Below, piece after piece: positions 1-7,757 of a stretch of DNA of 39,005 bases (position 1 is its first letter; each line of letters opens with the position of its first letter). This DNA comes from Flavobacteriales bacterium. GTDB taxonomy: Bacteria > Bacteroidota > Bacteroidia > Flavobacteriales_D > Sanyastnellaceae. Both the position numbers and the translations under genes were made by a program. Under the pieces are notes generated by a model. The model made no database searches. It saw only the letters and a list, made by a program, of their open reading frames with translations, and was not told the DNA's origin. The stretch is taken from the NCBI GenBank assembly GCA_015663855.1, contig DQRJ01000146.1, forward strand, positions 1 to 39,005, read 5' to 3'.

Positions 1-1835
1 ACTTTAATTCCTCCAGAGTTTATGATTTGACTTACTCTACCTATCCATCTGAAACTCGTAGAGCTGAGGAGTTCAACCACGTCGTCTGTAACTAAGCCAG
101 TTACGTTGCGTGTAGGAGCGTTGATGATCAGTTGTCTTGTCTCCGAGGTCTTGAATGAAACTCCCGGTAATGCTGTGAAAGGAAAGTTAGAGAATGGGGT
201 ATGTATCGCTGTGGTGGCTTCTTGCGAGATTTTTCTAAGAGCTATGTGTGTGATAGTTTCTGTCATTCCGAATCCCTCCCAAACCTCAACTTCTACCGGT
301 AATTGTCTTTTTAACTTCTCCGAGACAGCTCCGCCCCCTAGAAGTAGTTTCTTTACTTGTGGAAAAGAGGGCAGGAGTGAAGTGCACTGATGTGGAGTGA
401 GAGAAAGGAAGTCAATGGGCTTTTCGAAAACAGGTCTTGCCTTAGGTTCAGCGATTTCGATATCACACCCGCCTACAATTGCACGAATCAACATCATTCT
501 GCCAGCAACGAAATCTATCGGCATTGCCATTGCAAGCCTATCTCCTTCACCTAAGTCGAAGAATTCTAAGGTGGCTTTGGCACTCGAAATTAAGGCTTCT
601 CGTGAGTGTGTGATTTCACGAGCACTTCCGCTAGATCCAGAAGTTGTGAAAATTAATGAAGTTGTCGAATTATTAAACCAAACCTCTAGCACTTCCGCCA
701 CCCCCTCAGTCCATAAAGGTCTTTGAAGATTGTCTTTAAATTTCCGAGCTCCTTCTTCACTTAGTTCGAATGATTGACCGGCACAGTAAAGAAAGCTAGG
801 TTTGGAATGATCAGAGTGAGAGTACAATTTACCCTCTGAAATGAACAAAGTTGAATCAGTATTGTTTGTGAATAAACTCCCCGTGCCAAGCCCCTGAGCC
901 ATATCCTGACTAATCACAGTCGTGGTCCATTCAGAAATTGCAGCGAGCCCCACATTCGATTCTAATGCGGAAGTCGCCCACCAACCTATACCCAGGTCAT
1001 TAGCGATATCTACGAATTCCTTTGCAGACTCAAGACCTCCAATTAAACTAGGTTTTAAAACGATATATGCAGGCTTCAATTTTTTTAATAAATCTATCCT
1101 TTCTTTCCTTTGGTGAACCCCGATAAGTTCCTCGTCGAGCGCAATGGGGATGGGTGAATTTTCACACAATTCCTTCATCTGGGAAAGTCTTCCCGCGGGA
1201 ATAGGCTGTTCGATGCTATGTAAACATAGATGTTCCAGAGCTTTCAGCTTGTCAAGTGCACTAAGACCATCCCCGACATCTTTTCCGAAAGCGCCATTAG
1301 CATCAATTCGAATTGTGAATTCGCCCTTGGGGCACTTACTCCGAATCGCTTCAAGCATTTCAAGTTCTTCATGAAAAGGAAGAGTCCCGACCTTTAACTT
1401 AATGGTCTTAAACCCCTTATCGACAAGCTCATCGACCTGCTTGAGCATGCTTTCTTGACTCCCCATCCAGACCAAACCATTAATAGGAATCCCACCTTTC
1501 CACTTTTCGCTACCGTCTCTATAAAAGTCAATAAGAGCGGTCTCTACGGCAAATCTAACTGCGGGTAATGTCTTAGGAACAGCATCTAAATCTATCGAGT
1601 CCGTTCTCGTCAATCGCTCCAAATATTCTTCAGCCTCACTCTCCGACTCTAGGCTTAACCCAGGGATTAAACTACATTCCCCCACGCCTGTTCTCCCTTC
1701 ATTATTCCGTATCGTCAGAAAGAAAGAAGGCTTGAAGGTCAATGTGTCTCTCGAAGTTTGAGCGGGTTTCTTAAACTCGAGGGGGTGTCGTATAAACTCA
1801 ATGCTTACGCCTTTGGCATATTTGCGACTATCCAT
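1..1835 (-). CDS. menCE: MenC-MenE fusion: o-succinylbenzoate synthase / o-succinylbenzoate-CoA ligase (partial, C-terminus beyond window)
   Basis: One frame is open from the ATG at 1835 to the left edge (611 codons); I read every triplet from about 1380 down to 1, across the junction, and found no stop. Residues 1 to about 345 are an enolase-superfamily MenC, which dehydrates SHCHC to o-succinylbenzoate. It has the KLK pair (146-148), metal ligands D178 (RIDANGAF), E209 (SIEQP) and D234 (ALDEE), and K261 (LKPS), spaced as in E. coli MenC. Residues from about 375 are an adenylate-forming MenE, which makes OSB-CoA. It has the phosphate loop FTTSGSSGSAREITHS (about 397-412), GFGMTET, the GLVTDD aspartate and FRWIGRVSQIINSGGIK near the edge; only the small C-terminal lid should be missing. 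The start lies 3 bases after the menA stop, so the gene ends the men operon. MenC and MenE are usually separate proteins. Enzyme identities are confident. Confidence 0.9.
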   Translation of the reverse strand, partial: MDSRKYAKGVSIEFIRHPLEFKKPAQTSRDTLTFKPSFFLTIRNNEGRTGVGECSLIPGLSLESESEAEEYLERLTRTDSIDLDAVPKTLPAVRFAVETALIDFYRDGSEKWKGGIPINGLVWMGSQESMLKQVDELVDKGFKTIKLKVGTLPFHEELEMLEAIRSKCPKGEFTIRIDANGAFGKDVGDGLSALDKLKALEHLCLHSIEQPIPAGRLSQMKELCENSPIPIALDEELIGVHQRKERIDLLKKLKPAYIVLKPSLIGGLESAKEFVDIANDLGIGWWATSALESNVGLAAISEWTTTVISQDMAQGLGTGSLFTNNTDSTLFISEGKLYSHSDHSKPSFLYCAGQSFELSEEGARKFKDNLQRPLWTEGVAEVLEVWFNNSTTSLIFTTSGSSGSAREITHSREALISSAKATLEFFDLGEGDRLAMAMPIDFVAGRMMLIRAIVGGCDIEIAEPKARPVFEKPIDFLSLTPHQCTSLLPSFPQVKKLLLGGGAVSEKLKRQLPVEVEVWEGFGMTETITHIALRKISQEATTAIHTPFSNFPFTALPGVSFKTSETRQLIINAPTRNVTGLVTDDVVELLSSTSFRWIGRVSQIINSGGIK

Positions 1836-1838
1836 TAT

Positions 1839-2789
1839 CTACACCGTTACGGTTAGGAACATAAATAAAGCTACCACAAAAGAACTCAGCGCCACCTTTT
1901 TCAATTCCGGGTCCAAGAGTCGCGGCTCTTTATTTCGCACAACAAAAACCAAATGATTCATCTGAACTAGTCCTATCAAAACGTACCACATTCCGCCCCT
2001 CCATGAAACCAAATCCCCCCACCCTAGAATGAACGGTAGCATAAGCCCCCATGCTATAATTAATAACCCCGCGTGATATCGTTTTCCCCCTTCAAATCCG
2101 AGCCTAACAACGAGCGTATTTTTATTGTGCTTTTTATCGTTTTCATGATCGCGCAAGTTGTTCAAGTTCAGCACCGCTACGGCCATAAGTCCAGAAAACG
2201 AAGCGGGCAAAAGCCAAACAATTTCAAACCGATGGCTCAATAAATACGCCACTCCTAGAACTCCGATATAGCCGAAAAATAACATCACGTACACGTCACC
2301 AAGTCCCTTATAACCATATGATTTAGAGCCCATCGTATAACGTAACGCTGCAGCTATTCCGAACACCCCTAAAATCACGAGTACTAATACTCCAAATCCC
2401 TGCGTCATAGCTTCGATTTGGAAATCAAAAGCAAACCCAATAGTTGCTAAGCCCGCTACAAATCCCTTCACTGAAGTAGCAATTAAAGCCCTCTTCATTT
2501 CGACCTCTGTTATCTCACCTGACGCCATAGCTCTATCCGACCTTTCTGGTCCGTCCGTACCTTTTTTAAAGTCGCCATAATCGTTTGCGAAATTCGCCAA
2601 AACTTGAAGGAACACTACCGTCAATACCGCTAAAGAAACCACGATGAAAAACCGCTCGTTTTCACTCGAGGTATAGTTGGAAACTCCATCATACATTCGA
2701 GCCACAGCCGCTCCAATTAGTACGCAGCTTACAGCAAGAGGAAGTGTTCTAGGCCTCCCAGCTTTTATCCAAGCACTTAGTGTTGCCAT
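1839..2789 (-). CDS. menA: 1,4-dihydroxy-2-naphthoate polyprenyltransferase MenA
   Basis: This integral membrane UbiA-family prenyltransferase attaches the isoprenoid chain to 1,4-dihydroxy-2-naphthoate, giving demethylmenaquinone. At 316 aa it has the usual MenA length. The first Asp-rich motif is NFANDYGDFKKGTDG (N66 to D79) and the second is NLRDHENDKKHNKNT (D214, D218); these bind Mg-diphosphate in the family. Between them lie about eight or nine hydrophobic segments. The N-terminal AWIKAGRPRTLPLA is typical of MenA. It sits 14 bases after menB and 3 bases before the menC-menE fusion on the same strand, consistent with one transcript. Demethylmenaquinone still needs a MenG/UbiE methyltransferase, which is not in the window. 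Confidence 0.95.
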   Translation of the reverse strand: MATLSAWIKAGRPRTLPLAVSCVLIGAAVARMYDGVSNYTSSENERFFIVVSLAVLTVVFLQVLANFANDYGDFKKGTDGPERSDRAMASGEITEVEMKRALIATSVKGFVAGLATIGFAFDFQIEAMTQGFGVLVLVILGVFGIAAALRYTMGSKSYGYKGLGDVYVMLFFGYIGVLGVAYLLSHRFEIVWLLPASFSGLMAVAVLNLNNLRDHENDKKHNKNTLVVRLGFEGGKRYHAGLLIIAWGLMLPFILGWGDLVSWRGGMWYVLIGLVQMNHLVFVVRNKEPRLLDPELKKVALSSFVVALFMFLTVTV

Positions 2790-2803
2790 TCTTTTCTAAT
2801 TGA

Positions 2804-3625
2804 TCAAGGAAACTTAGGGTACTTCTTAAAGTCAGGGTCTCTCTTCTCTAAAAACGCGTTCTTACCTTCCTGCGCCTCCTCCATGAGGTAGTACATCAGA
2901 GTAGCATCTCCTGCAAAATCCATCAAGCCTTGCTGTCCATCAAGATCAGCATTCAAACCACGTTTAATCATCCTGATAGCCATAGGCGAGCGCTTCATAA
3001 TCGTTCTACACCACTCCACAGTCGTATCCTCAAGATCCGCCATTGGAACCACCTTATTCACCATTCCCATCTCCTCCGACTCCTTCGCTGTGTACTGCTC
3101 ACAAAGGAACCAGATCTCACGTGCTTTTTTCTGTCCCACTTGAGCTGCTAGATAGCTTGAGCCAAACCCGGCATCGAAACTTCCTACCTTCGGACCTGTT
3201 TGTCCAAACTTTGCATGTTCCGCTGCAATCGTAAGATCACAAACGACATGAAGAACGTGTCCGCCACCGATAGCGTAACCGTTAACCATTGCGATTACGG
3301 GCTTAGGAAGGGATCTAATTCTCTTCTGGAGGTCTAGAACATTCAAGCGTGGGATGCCGTCCTTTCCGATGTATCCCCCAACGCCCTTTACGTTTTGGTC
3401 TCCGCCACTACAAAAAGCCACGTCGCCATCTCCTGTAAGCACGACCACTCCGACTTCGTTCATCTCACGGGCGATATCCATAGCGTCTATCATCTCGATA
3501 TTCGTTTCCGGACGGAAGGCGTTTAGCACTTTAGGGCGACAAATCGTAATCTTGGCAATACCTTCAAAGTACTCAAAACGAATATCTTCGTACTCTTTAA
3601 TTGAAGTCCAACTATAATTACTCAT
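2804..3625 (-). CDS. menB: 1,4-dihydroxy-2-naphthoyl-CoA synthase MenB
   Basis: A crotonase-fold enzyme that cyclises o-succinylbenzoyl-CoA to 1,4-dihydroxy-2-naphthoyl-CoA. The 273 aa protein shows the family signatures: RPKVLNAFRPET near the N-terminus, the oxyanion-hole region FCSGGDQNVKG, the GGGHVLHVVCDLTIAAE helix, and GSFDAGFGSSYLA in the active site. MenB is much more conserved than general enoyl-CoA hydratases, and these motifs together with the men neighbourhood make the call secure. Its ATG (3625) lies inside the 3' end of menD, an 8-base overlap that suggests translational coupling. Confidence 0.96.
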   Translation of the reverse strand: MSNYSWTSIKEYEDIRFEYFEGIAKITICRPKVLNAFRPETNIEMIDAMDIAREMNEVGVVVLTGDGDVAFCSGGDQNVKGVGGYIGKDGIPRLNVLDLQKRIRSLPKPVIAMVNGYAIGGGHVLHVVCDLTIAAEHAKFGQTGPKVGSFDAGFGSSYLAAQVGQKKAREIWFLCEQYTAKESEEMGMVNKVVPMADLEDTTVEWCRTIMKRSPMAIRMIKRGLNADLDGQQGLMDFAGDATLMYYLMEEAQEGKNAFLEKRDPDFKKYPKFP

Positions 3626-5300
3626 GTTCTCTTGTTAATCTTAACTCACGTAAATATTTCGTATAAGTAATCGCGCTTATTTCGGGTGGAGTCGAAATTT
3701 CTAAAATGGCTGCACCATCGATTTTTCCGAGATCTCCTATTCCTTTTTCAGTACTTTCCAAATCTTCTGCACAAAAGTAAGCTACCCCGCAGAAGTGAGC
3801 TGCAGCTTTGATAGAAGTTTTAGGTTTGGTCGTGAAAAACTTATCAAGTAGTCCAGTTTTTTCAGGACCATCAAGCCACTTGAAAATATCACCTCCACCG
3901 TTATTCACAACAATAATTTTCAAATTCGACGGGACTTCCTGCACCGAAGCAAGCCCATTGATGTCGTATAAAAATGCCACATCTCCAGTAATTAACGTCA
4001 CGCTTTTCGGGTTATCCTTGTTTTCAGCTATTCGGCATAGAGCTAAAGCGTGCCCTACCGCCGTTGATGTACAGCCGTCAATCCCTGCAACTCCTCTGTT
4101 TGCATGAAATACCCTATGTTTTCCGCTCTCGTATAGCATTGCATATCTTACAGAAGTGCTGTTTGCAAAGTGAAGACGATCATCCGTAACAGTTCTTAGG
4201 ATTATCTCAAAAGCAAGTAAGTCACTCCACTCCACATCTTTAATCAACTCCTGATGGACTCGTCTCAATCGAGCCTTCTCATCACGAAACTGCTCCACAA
4301 AGGCCTCTTCCTGTTCTATCTCTCTGATAAATCTTCTTGTCCACTCAATTGGCTCTGTTTCTACTGTAGTCTCTAATAGGCCAAACATATCCCACCCTTC
4401 ACCATCATTCCCAACGTGTACGTGAGGAACTCCAAGTTTGGAAATTTGCTTACGAAGTCGTTTACTCATAATTGGCGACCCCATCGTAACAACTGCAGTA
4501 GGCGTGTGCTCTATGTTGTCGGGAAATAATTCACTTGATTCAATAATAGAATCTCCAGTTATTCCAGAAAATTTCTCAAACACCCCAGCTATTCCATCTA
4601 CAGAACACCTTTCCTTTTTATCGCGACAGTTCCTAGGTCCACCTATAAATAGCGTTCTAGTCCCGCTTTCTTTCAATATTTCAGGAATCGTAAAATCGCT
4701 TTCTGACCTTTCCAAAGACTCCATTTCCTCACCCTTAACTTCTGCTAACCTCATTCCGTATAGCGGTTCCTCAAAGGGCAGGTTTAAGTGAGCCGCCCCC
4801 CCATAATTGGCTGAAGTCCAAGCTCGACTAGCTATGCTCGCAATTTCACTTTCACTAATTTCATTTTCGTCAATAGTCGCATTAAAGACTGTGTGTGCAT
4901 TGAAAAGACCTTGCTGCGAAACAGTTTGGCCGTGGCCAGCACCAGTAAAACGAGTAGGTCTGTCAGCTGTAATGCTGATAAGCGGTGTCCGCTGATGAAA
5001 AGCTTCGGCAATCGCTGGCCCGTGGTTGATTGCAGCAGACCCTGATGTACAAATCACAGCCGCAGGTTTTCCACTTTCTAAGCCCAAACCCAGTGCTACA
5101 TACCCCGCCGCTCTCTCGTCTATCACTACATGAGTTCTTACAAGAGGATTTCCCGCGAAAGCTATAGTGAGTGGCGCATTCCTCGACCCGGGGCTTATTA
5201 CTACGTCTCGCAGTCCCAACATGACCAAAGTTGTAGCAAGAACCGCCGCACCTTTGTGGTCTGAGCTTGTAACTCTTGGAATGTTTCCGTTTTCAGGCAT
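3618..5300 (-). CDS. menD: SEPHCHC synthase MenD (thiamine diphosphate enzyme)
   Basis: 2-succinyl-5-enolpyruvyl-6-hydroxy-3-cyclohexene-1-carboxylate synthase joins isochorismate and a 2-oxoglutarate-derived succinic semialdehyde unit. At 560 aa it matches the family. The N-terminal pyrimidine-binding domain has VISPGSRNAPLTIAF (34-48) and DERAAGYVALGLGL with E62 as the probable cofactor-activating glutamate, then ICTSGSAAINHGPAIAEA. The C-terminal diphosphate-binding domain has ITGDVAFLYDINGL followed by VNNGGGDIFKWL. Its start lies 108 bases downstream of menF, in a gap that holds a long palindrome (5336-5374), so expression may differ from menI-menF. Its 3' end overlaps menB by 8 bases. 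Confidence 0.96.
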   Translation of the reverse strand: MPENGNIPRVTSSDHKGAAVLATTLVMLGLRDVVISPGSRNAPLTIAFAGNPLVRTHVVIDERAAGYVALGLGLESGKPAAVICTSGSAAINHGPAIAEAFHQRTPLISITADRPTRFTGAGHGQTVSQQGLFNAHTVFNATIDENEISESEIASIASRAWTSANYGGAAHLNLPFEEPLYGMRLAEVKGEEMESLERSESDFTIPEILKESGTRTLFIGGPRNCRDKKERCSVDGIAGVFEKFSGITGDSIIESSELFPDNIEHTPTAVVTMGSPIMSKRLRKQISKLGVPHVHVGNDGEGWDMFGLLETTVETEPIEWTRRFIREIEQEEAFVEQFRDEKARLRRVHQELIKDVEWSDLLAFEIILRTVTDDRLHFANSTSVRYAMLYESGKHRVFHANRGVAGIDGCTSTAVGHALALCRIAENKDNPKSVTLITGDVAFLYDINGLASVQEVPSNLKIIVVNNGGGDIFKWLDGPEKTGLLDKFFTTKPKTSIKAAAHFCGVAYFCAEDLESTEKGIGDLGKIDGAAILEISTPPEISAITYTKYLRELRLTREHE

Positions 5301-5335
5301 TGTGCTAAGGTAGTGAGTGCAATTCTGATTACCGT

Positions 5336-5374
5336 ACTTGTAGACTAGGTGACAGCGTCACCTCGTCTAAAAGT
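5336..5374. repeat. Long imperfect palindrome between menF and menD
   Basis: Two 18-base arms flank the 3-base centre AGC. The inner part AGGTGAC-agc-GTCACCT is perfect. It extends through a T/C mismatch to TAGAC/GTCTA, then a G/A mismatch and ACTT/AAGT, giving 16 pairs and 2 mismatches per arm. No T-run follows on either strand, so a standard intrinsic terminator is unlikely. It could fold in the menI-menF transcript (attenuator or RNA-stability element) or bind a dimeric regulator. The structure is seen in the sequence; the role is inference. Confidence 0.7.
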
Positions 5375-5408
5375 GTGCTTGTATATAAACCTCTCAACGA
5401 AGCTCGAC

Positions 5409-6389
5409 TTAAGCTAACGTTGTTTTAATTGCTTCAATTTTCGCTTCAGTTTCCATCCATTCGTCTTCGGGTATTGATCCTTCCACAATCCCACCACCGG
5501 CGAAAAGTCGGACGCCACCAATCATCCACTGGGCGGCACGAAGATTTACGTAGTAAGCACTACCTGAAGCTGTTTCTACTCCGAGATAGCCAGAGTAGTA
5601 GGCGCGATCAAGTCGCTCGTTAGCTCTGATAAATTCGCAAGCTAGTTTTAGAGGTCGGCCGCCAACAGCTGGAGTTGGATGCAGGTCGGCTGCGAGTTCT
5701 AAAATATCTCCTTTGATTGAGCATCGGAAACGAGTTTCTAAGTGTACCAAATCTCCATATTTCCTGTCTGATCTAGGTTCTATGCTCATTTCCTTTGCGC
5801 CGTGACTTTCGAGGACAGACTTTATGAATTCGGTGACTTGATTTTGTTCGTCTCGTTCTTTATCAGTCCAAGCATTGGTTTTATTGCCATTTATGGCGAC
5901 TCTCGTGCCTGCCAAAGAGACGGTTTCTATCCTGTTGTCGCTAGACGCAACGAGTAATTCGGGCGTTGCTCCACACCAAATTCCGCAACTCGGGTGGTCA
6001 ATCAAATACACGAAAGCATCTGGATGTTCCTTACATTTTAATTCGAAAGTAGCTTCCGGTGAGGCAGAGGTCTCGATTGCTAAGACTCTCGCTACAACTA
6101 CTTTCTCAAGTCTGTGGGTTGATATTTCGCGAAGAGCCGCGTTAACGGCTGCAAGATGTTCAGACTTAATTGTAGAGGATTTGTCGTAAGGAGTAACTAC
6201 TTCTAATGTGCCAGGTTTTGGCGTTTTTCCAATAACGACGTGCCCCCTCATTTCAATGGAAGGGTAGATGTCTGACGATTTGAACGGCGTAAATCGAAAA
6301 CACGAAGTGCCGCTATCCGACATCTCCATCGTATAGATTTCACCACTACCACTCCCAGGCGGTCTCCACCATACCCTCGGTTCACTCAT
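5409..6389 (-). CDS. menF: Isochorismate synthase MenF
   Basis: A chorismate-utilising enzyme that converts chorismate to isochorismate, the entry step of the classical menaquinone pathway. Visible motifs are RLEKVVVARV (the lysine thought to activate water), SLAGTR, DEQNQVTEFI, HLETRFRCSI, LHPTPAVGGRPL, ERLDRAYYSGYLG and FAGGGIVEGSIPEDEW. I chose the ATG at 6389 (326 aa) because it forms an ATGA overlap with the menI stop; a longer frame from 6425 would lie inside menI and add 12 residues. It is shorter than enterobacterial MenF (about 430 aa), with a reduced N-terminus. A salicylate or siderophore role is unlikely given the men neighbours. Confidence 0.93.
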   Translation of the reverse strand: MSEPRVWWRPPGSGSGEIYTMEMSDSGTSCFRFTPFKSSDIYPSIEMRGHVVIGKTPKPGTLEVVTPYDKSSTIKSEHLAAVNAALREISTHRLEKVVVARVLAIETSASPEATFELKCKEHPDAFVYLIDHPSCGIWCGATPELLVASSDNRIETVSLAGTRVAINGNKTNAWTDKERDEQNQVTEFIKSVLESHGAKEMSIEPRSDRKYGDLVHLETRFRCSIKGDILELAADLHPTPAVGGRPLKLACEFIRANERLDRAYYSGYLGVETASGSAYYVNLRAAQWMIGGVRLFAGGGIVEGSIPEDEWMETEAKIEAIKTTLA

Positions 6390-6793
6390 GCTTTTATGAT
6401 CATAACGGTTAATCGTGAGGTGCAAATAATCTCTCCGTCCTCATTTTTCAAGTCTATAGACCAAACATGAAGTTTTCTGCCGCGATGCACGATTTGGGCT
6501 TCACCATAAACCCAACCACTTACCACGCTTTTCAGATGATTAGCGTTTACCTCAACACCTACTGCGGCTTTCCCCTCATCCTTGACCAGGAAATGCGACC
6601 CTATCGAACCTAGAGTTTCCGCCAAAACGACGCTTGCCCCTCCGTGGAGCATTCCGTAGGGCTGGTGAGTTCTAGAGTCCACCGGCATTCTACCAGTCAC
6701 TTTATCTTCCTCTATCGAAGTGATTTCGATTCCGAGTACTTCAGTGATAGTTCCTTTGCCTATTTCTTTTCCTAAGTCTTTATGATTTGTCAT
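6386..6793 (-). CDS. menI: Hotdog-fold thioesterase, probable DHNA-CoA hydrolase MenI
   Basis: A 135 aa PaaI/YdiI-type hotdog thioesterase. The central stretch MPVDSRTHQPYGMLHGGA, followed by SVVLAETLGS, closely matches what I recall of E. coli YdiI (MenI), which hydrolyses 1,4-dihydroxy-2-naphthoyl-CoA. E59 in VVLAE corresponds to the catalytic glutamate and HGG (50-52) lies at the active site. The conserved VEVNANHLKS strand and the C-terminal TSRLTVMI are also present. It is the first gene of the men operon, overlapping menF by 4 bases (ATGA), which supports a DHNA-CoA role over phenylacetyl-CoA or other acyl-CoA substrates. Transcription probably starts in the 50 bp divergent region at 6794-6843. 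Confidence 0.88.
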   Translation of the reverse strand: MTNHKDLGKEIGKGTITEVLGIEITSIEEDKVTGRMPVDSRTHQPYGMLHGGASVVLAETLGSIGSHFLVKDEGKAAVGVEVNANHLKSVVSGWVYGEAQIVHRGRKLHVWSIDLKNEDGEIICTSRLTVMIIKA

Positions 6794-6812
6794 CGATTAC
6801 GCTCGTAAATTC

Positions 6813-6841
6813 GCAGAGTTATTACCACAAATTTACTCTGC
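6813..6841. promoter_or_regulatory. Inverted repeat (possible operator) between menI and the divergent response regulator
   Basis: GCAGAGT (6813-6819) and ACTCTGC (6835-6841) form perfect 7-base arms separated by 15 bases, so the arm centres are 22 bases (about two helical turns) apart. The repeat sits in the 50 bp region between the menI and response-regulator starts and covers the candidate menI -7 box. The geometry suits a dimeric regulator. The partner is unknown; the adjacent response regulator is the obvious candidate. Confidence 0.45.
6828..6835 (-). promoter_or_regulatory. Candidate -7 box for menI
   Basis: The minus strand reads TAAATTTG here, a full match to the Bacteroidota -7 consensus TAnnTTTG. 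It is about 35 bases upstream of the menI start, giving a short leader. No good TTTG -33 box is visible at the expected spacing, so this is a half-supported promoter. It lies between, and partly inside, the arms of the inverted repeat at 6813-6841. Confidence 0.4.
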
Positions 6842-6843
6842 AA

Positions 6844-7569
6844 ATGTCAGAAAATTCTAAACGAGTCCTAGTTGTTGAAGATGACGCTTCACTTAGGAAG
6901 ATGTTGGTGATGAACCTCAAAGCTGAGGGGTATCATGTTGTGTCGGTGGGTGATGGTGTAGAAGCATTGGAAGTTATTAGAAACCAAAGGATTGACGCAT
7001 TAGTTTTAGACGTTATGCTGCCTGTGATGGATGGACATCAGGTATGTTCTACAATTAGACTTGAGGGACATAAAATGCCCATTTTATTTCTCACGGCTAA
7101 AAATTCCGGACCTGAAAGGGTTGAAGGATTGAAATTAGGAGCTGATGACTACCTCGGTAAGCCATTTAATGTAGAGGAGTTGCTTCTTCGTTTGGCAAGA
7201 TTGATAGAACAATCAAGAAGAAGTGGTGCAGCGGGTGCTGTTGGAGTGGCATTAGAAATGGAGGTGAGAAACATTGGAGCGGGTGAGGTCAGATTCGGGA
7301 AATACCAAATCGTGACTCACGACGGGAAGGTGAAGACAATCTCTAAACGCGAAACGATGTTGCTGAAACTATTGACTAATAGAGAAGGTGATGTTGTAAG
7401 TAGGGACGAGATTTTAGAAACTGTTTGGGGATATTCGGTCTACCCTAACACGAGAACAATCGATAATTACTTGCTTTCTTTTCGAAAATATTTCGAGCCT
7501 AACCCTAAAAAACCAATTTATTTTCACTCTGTAAGGGGCGTAGGTTATAGGTTTGAGAAGAAAGGTTGA
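6844..7569 (+). CDS. OmpR/PhoB-family DNA-binding response regulator
   Basis: A 241 aa two-component response regulator. The receiver domain (about 5-120) has acidic pocket residues E12, D13 and D14, phospho-acceptor D56 (LVLDVMLP), T84 and K106 (YLGKPF). A winged-helix effector domain follows (about 145-240), with SKRETMLLKLL, DEILETVWG and the wing SVRGVGYRFEKKG. The ATG at 6844 was chosen because the receiver starts immediately after it (MSENSKRVLVVEDD); an upstream ATG at 6787 overlaps menI and adds 19 unconserved residues. No histidine kinase is adjacent, so the partner is unknown. It is the only plus-strand gene in the left 16 kb, and a hairpin terminator follows at 7677-7708. Confidence 0.93.
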   Translation: MSENSKRVLVVEDDASLRKMLVMNLKAEGYHVVSVGDGVEALEVIRNQRIDALVLDVMLPVMDGHQVCSTIRLEGHKMPILFLTAKNSGPERVEGLKLGADDYLGKPFNVEELLLRLARLIEQSRRSGAAGAVGVALEMEVRNIGAGEVRFGKYQIVTHDGKVKTISKRETMLLKLLTNREGDVVSRDEILETVWGYSVYPNTRTIDNYLLSFRKYFEPNPKKPIYFHSVRGVGYRFEKKG

Positions 7570-7676
7570 TTTTATTTTCGTTTTTTTCAAAAAAGAGGCA
7601 ACCCCATTAAAATTGCTACGTCTTTAAGATAACATGGTCAATGACTATGTTGGTTTCAATTTTCTTGCAGGTATAT

Positions 7677-7708
7677 AAAAGGTCCCAAATTTTTATTTAG
7701 GGCCTTTT
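7677..7708. terminator. Bidirectional terminator between the response regulator and rsmG
   Basis: AAAAGGTCCC (7677-7686) pairs with GGGCCTTTT (7700-7708), with one bulged T and a 13-base AT-rich loop. T-rich sequence follows on both strands, so it can end both convergent transcripts. The rest of the 188-base gap (7570-7757) holds only a 14-codon open frame (7634-7678) that I do not consider a gene. Confidence 0.65.
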
Positions 7709-7757
7709 ATTCTTTCTAAACTTTCCTAATTGGTTTTTTCTATTTCGTTGGATCAAC

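Noticed and set aside
7634..7678. 14-codon open frame MVNDYVGFNFLAGI just before a terminator
   Set aside because: Too short, without a recognisable leader or homologous context; it probably occurs by chance.
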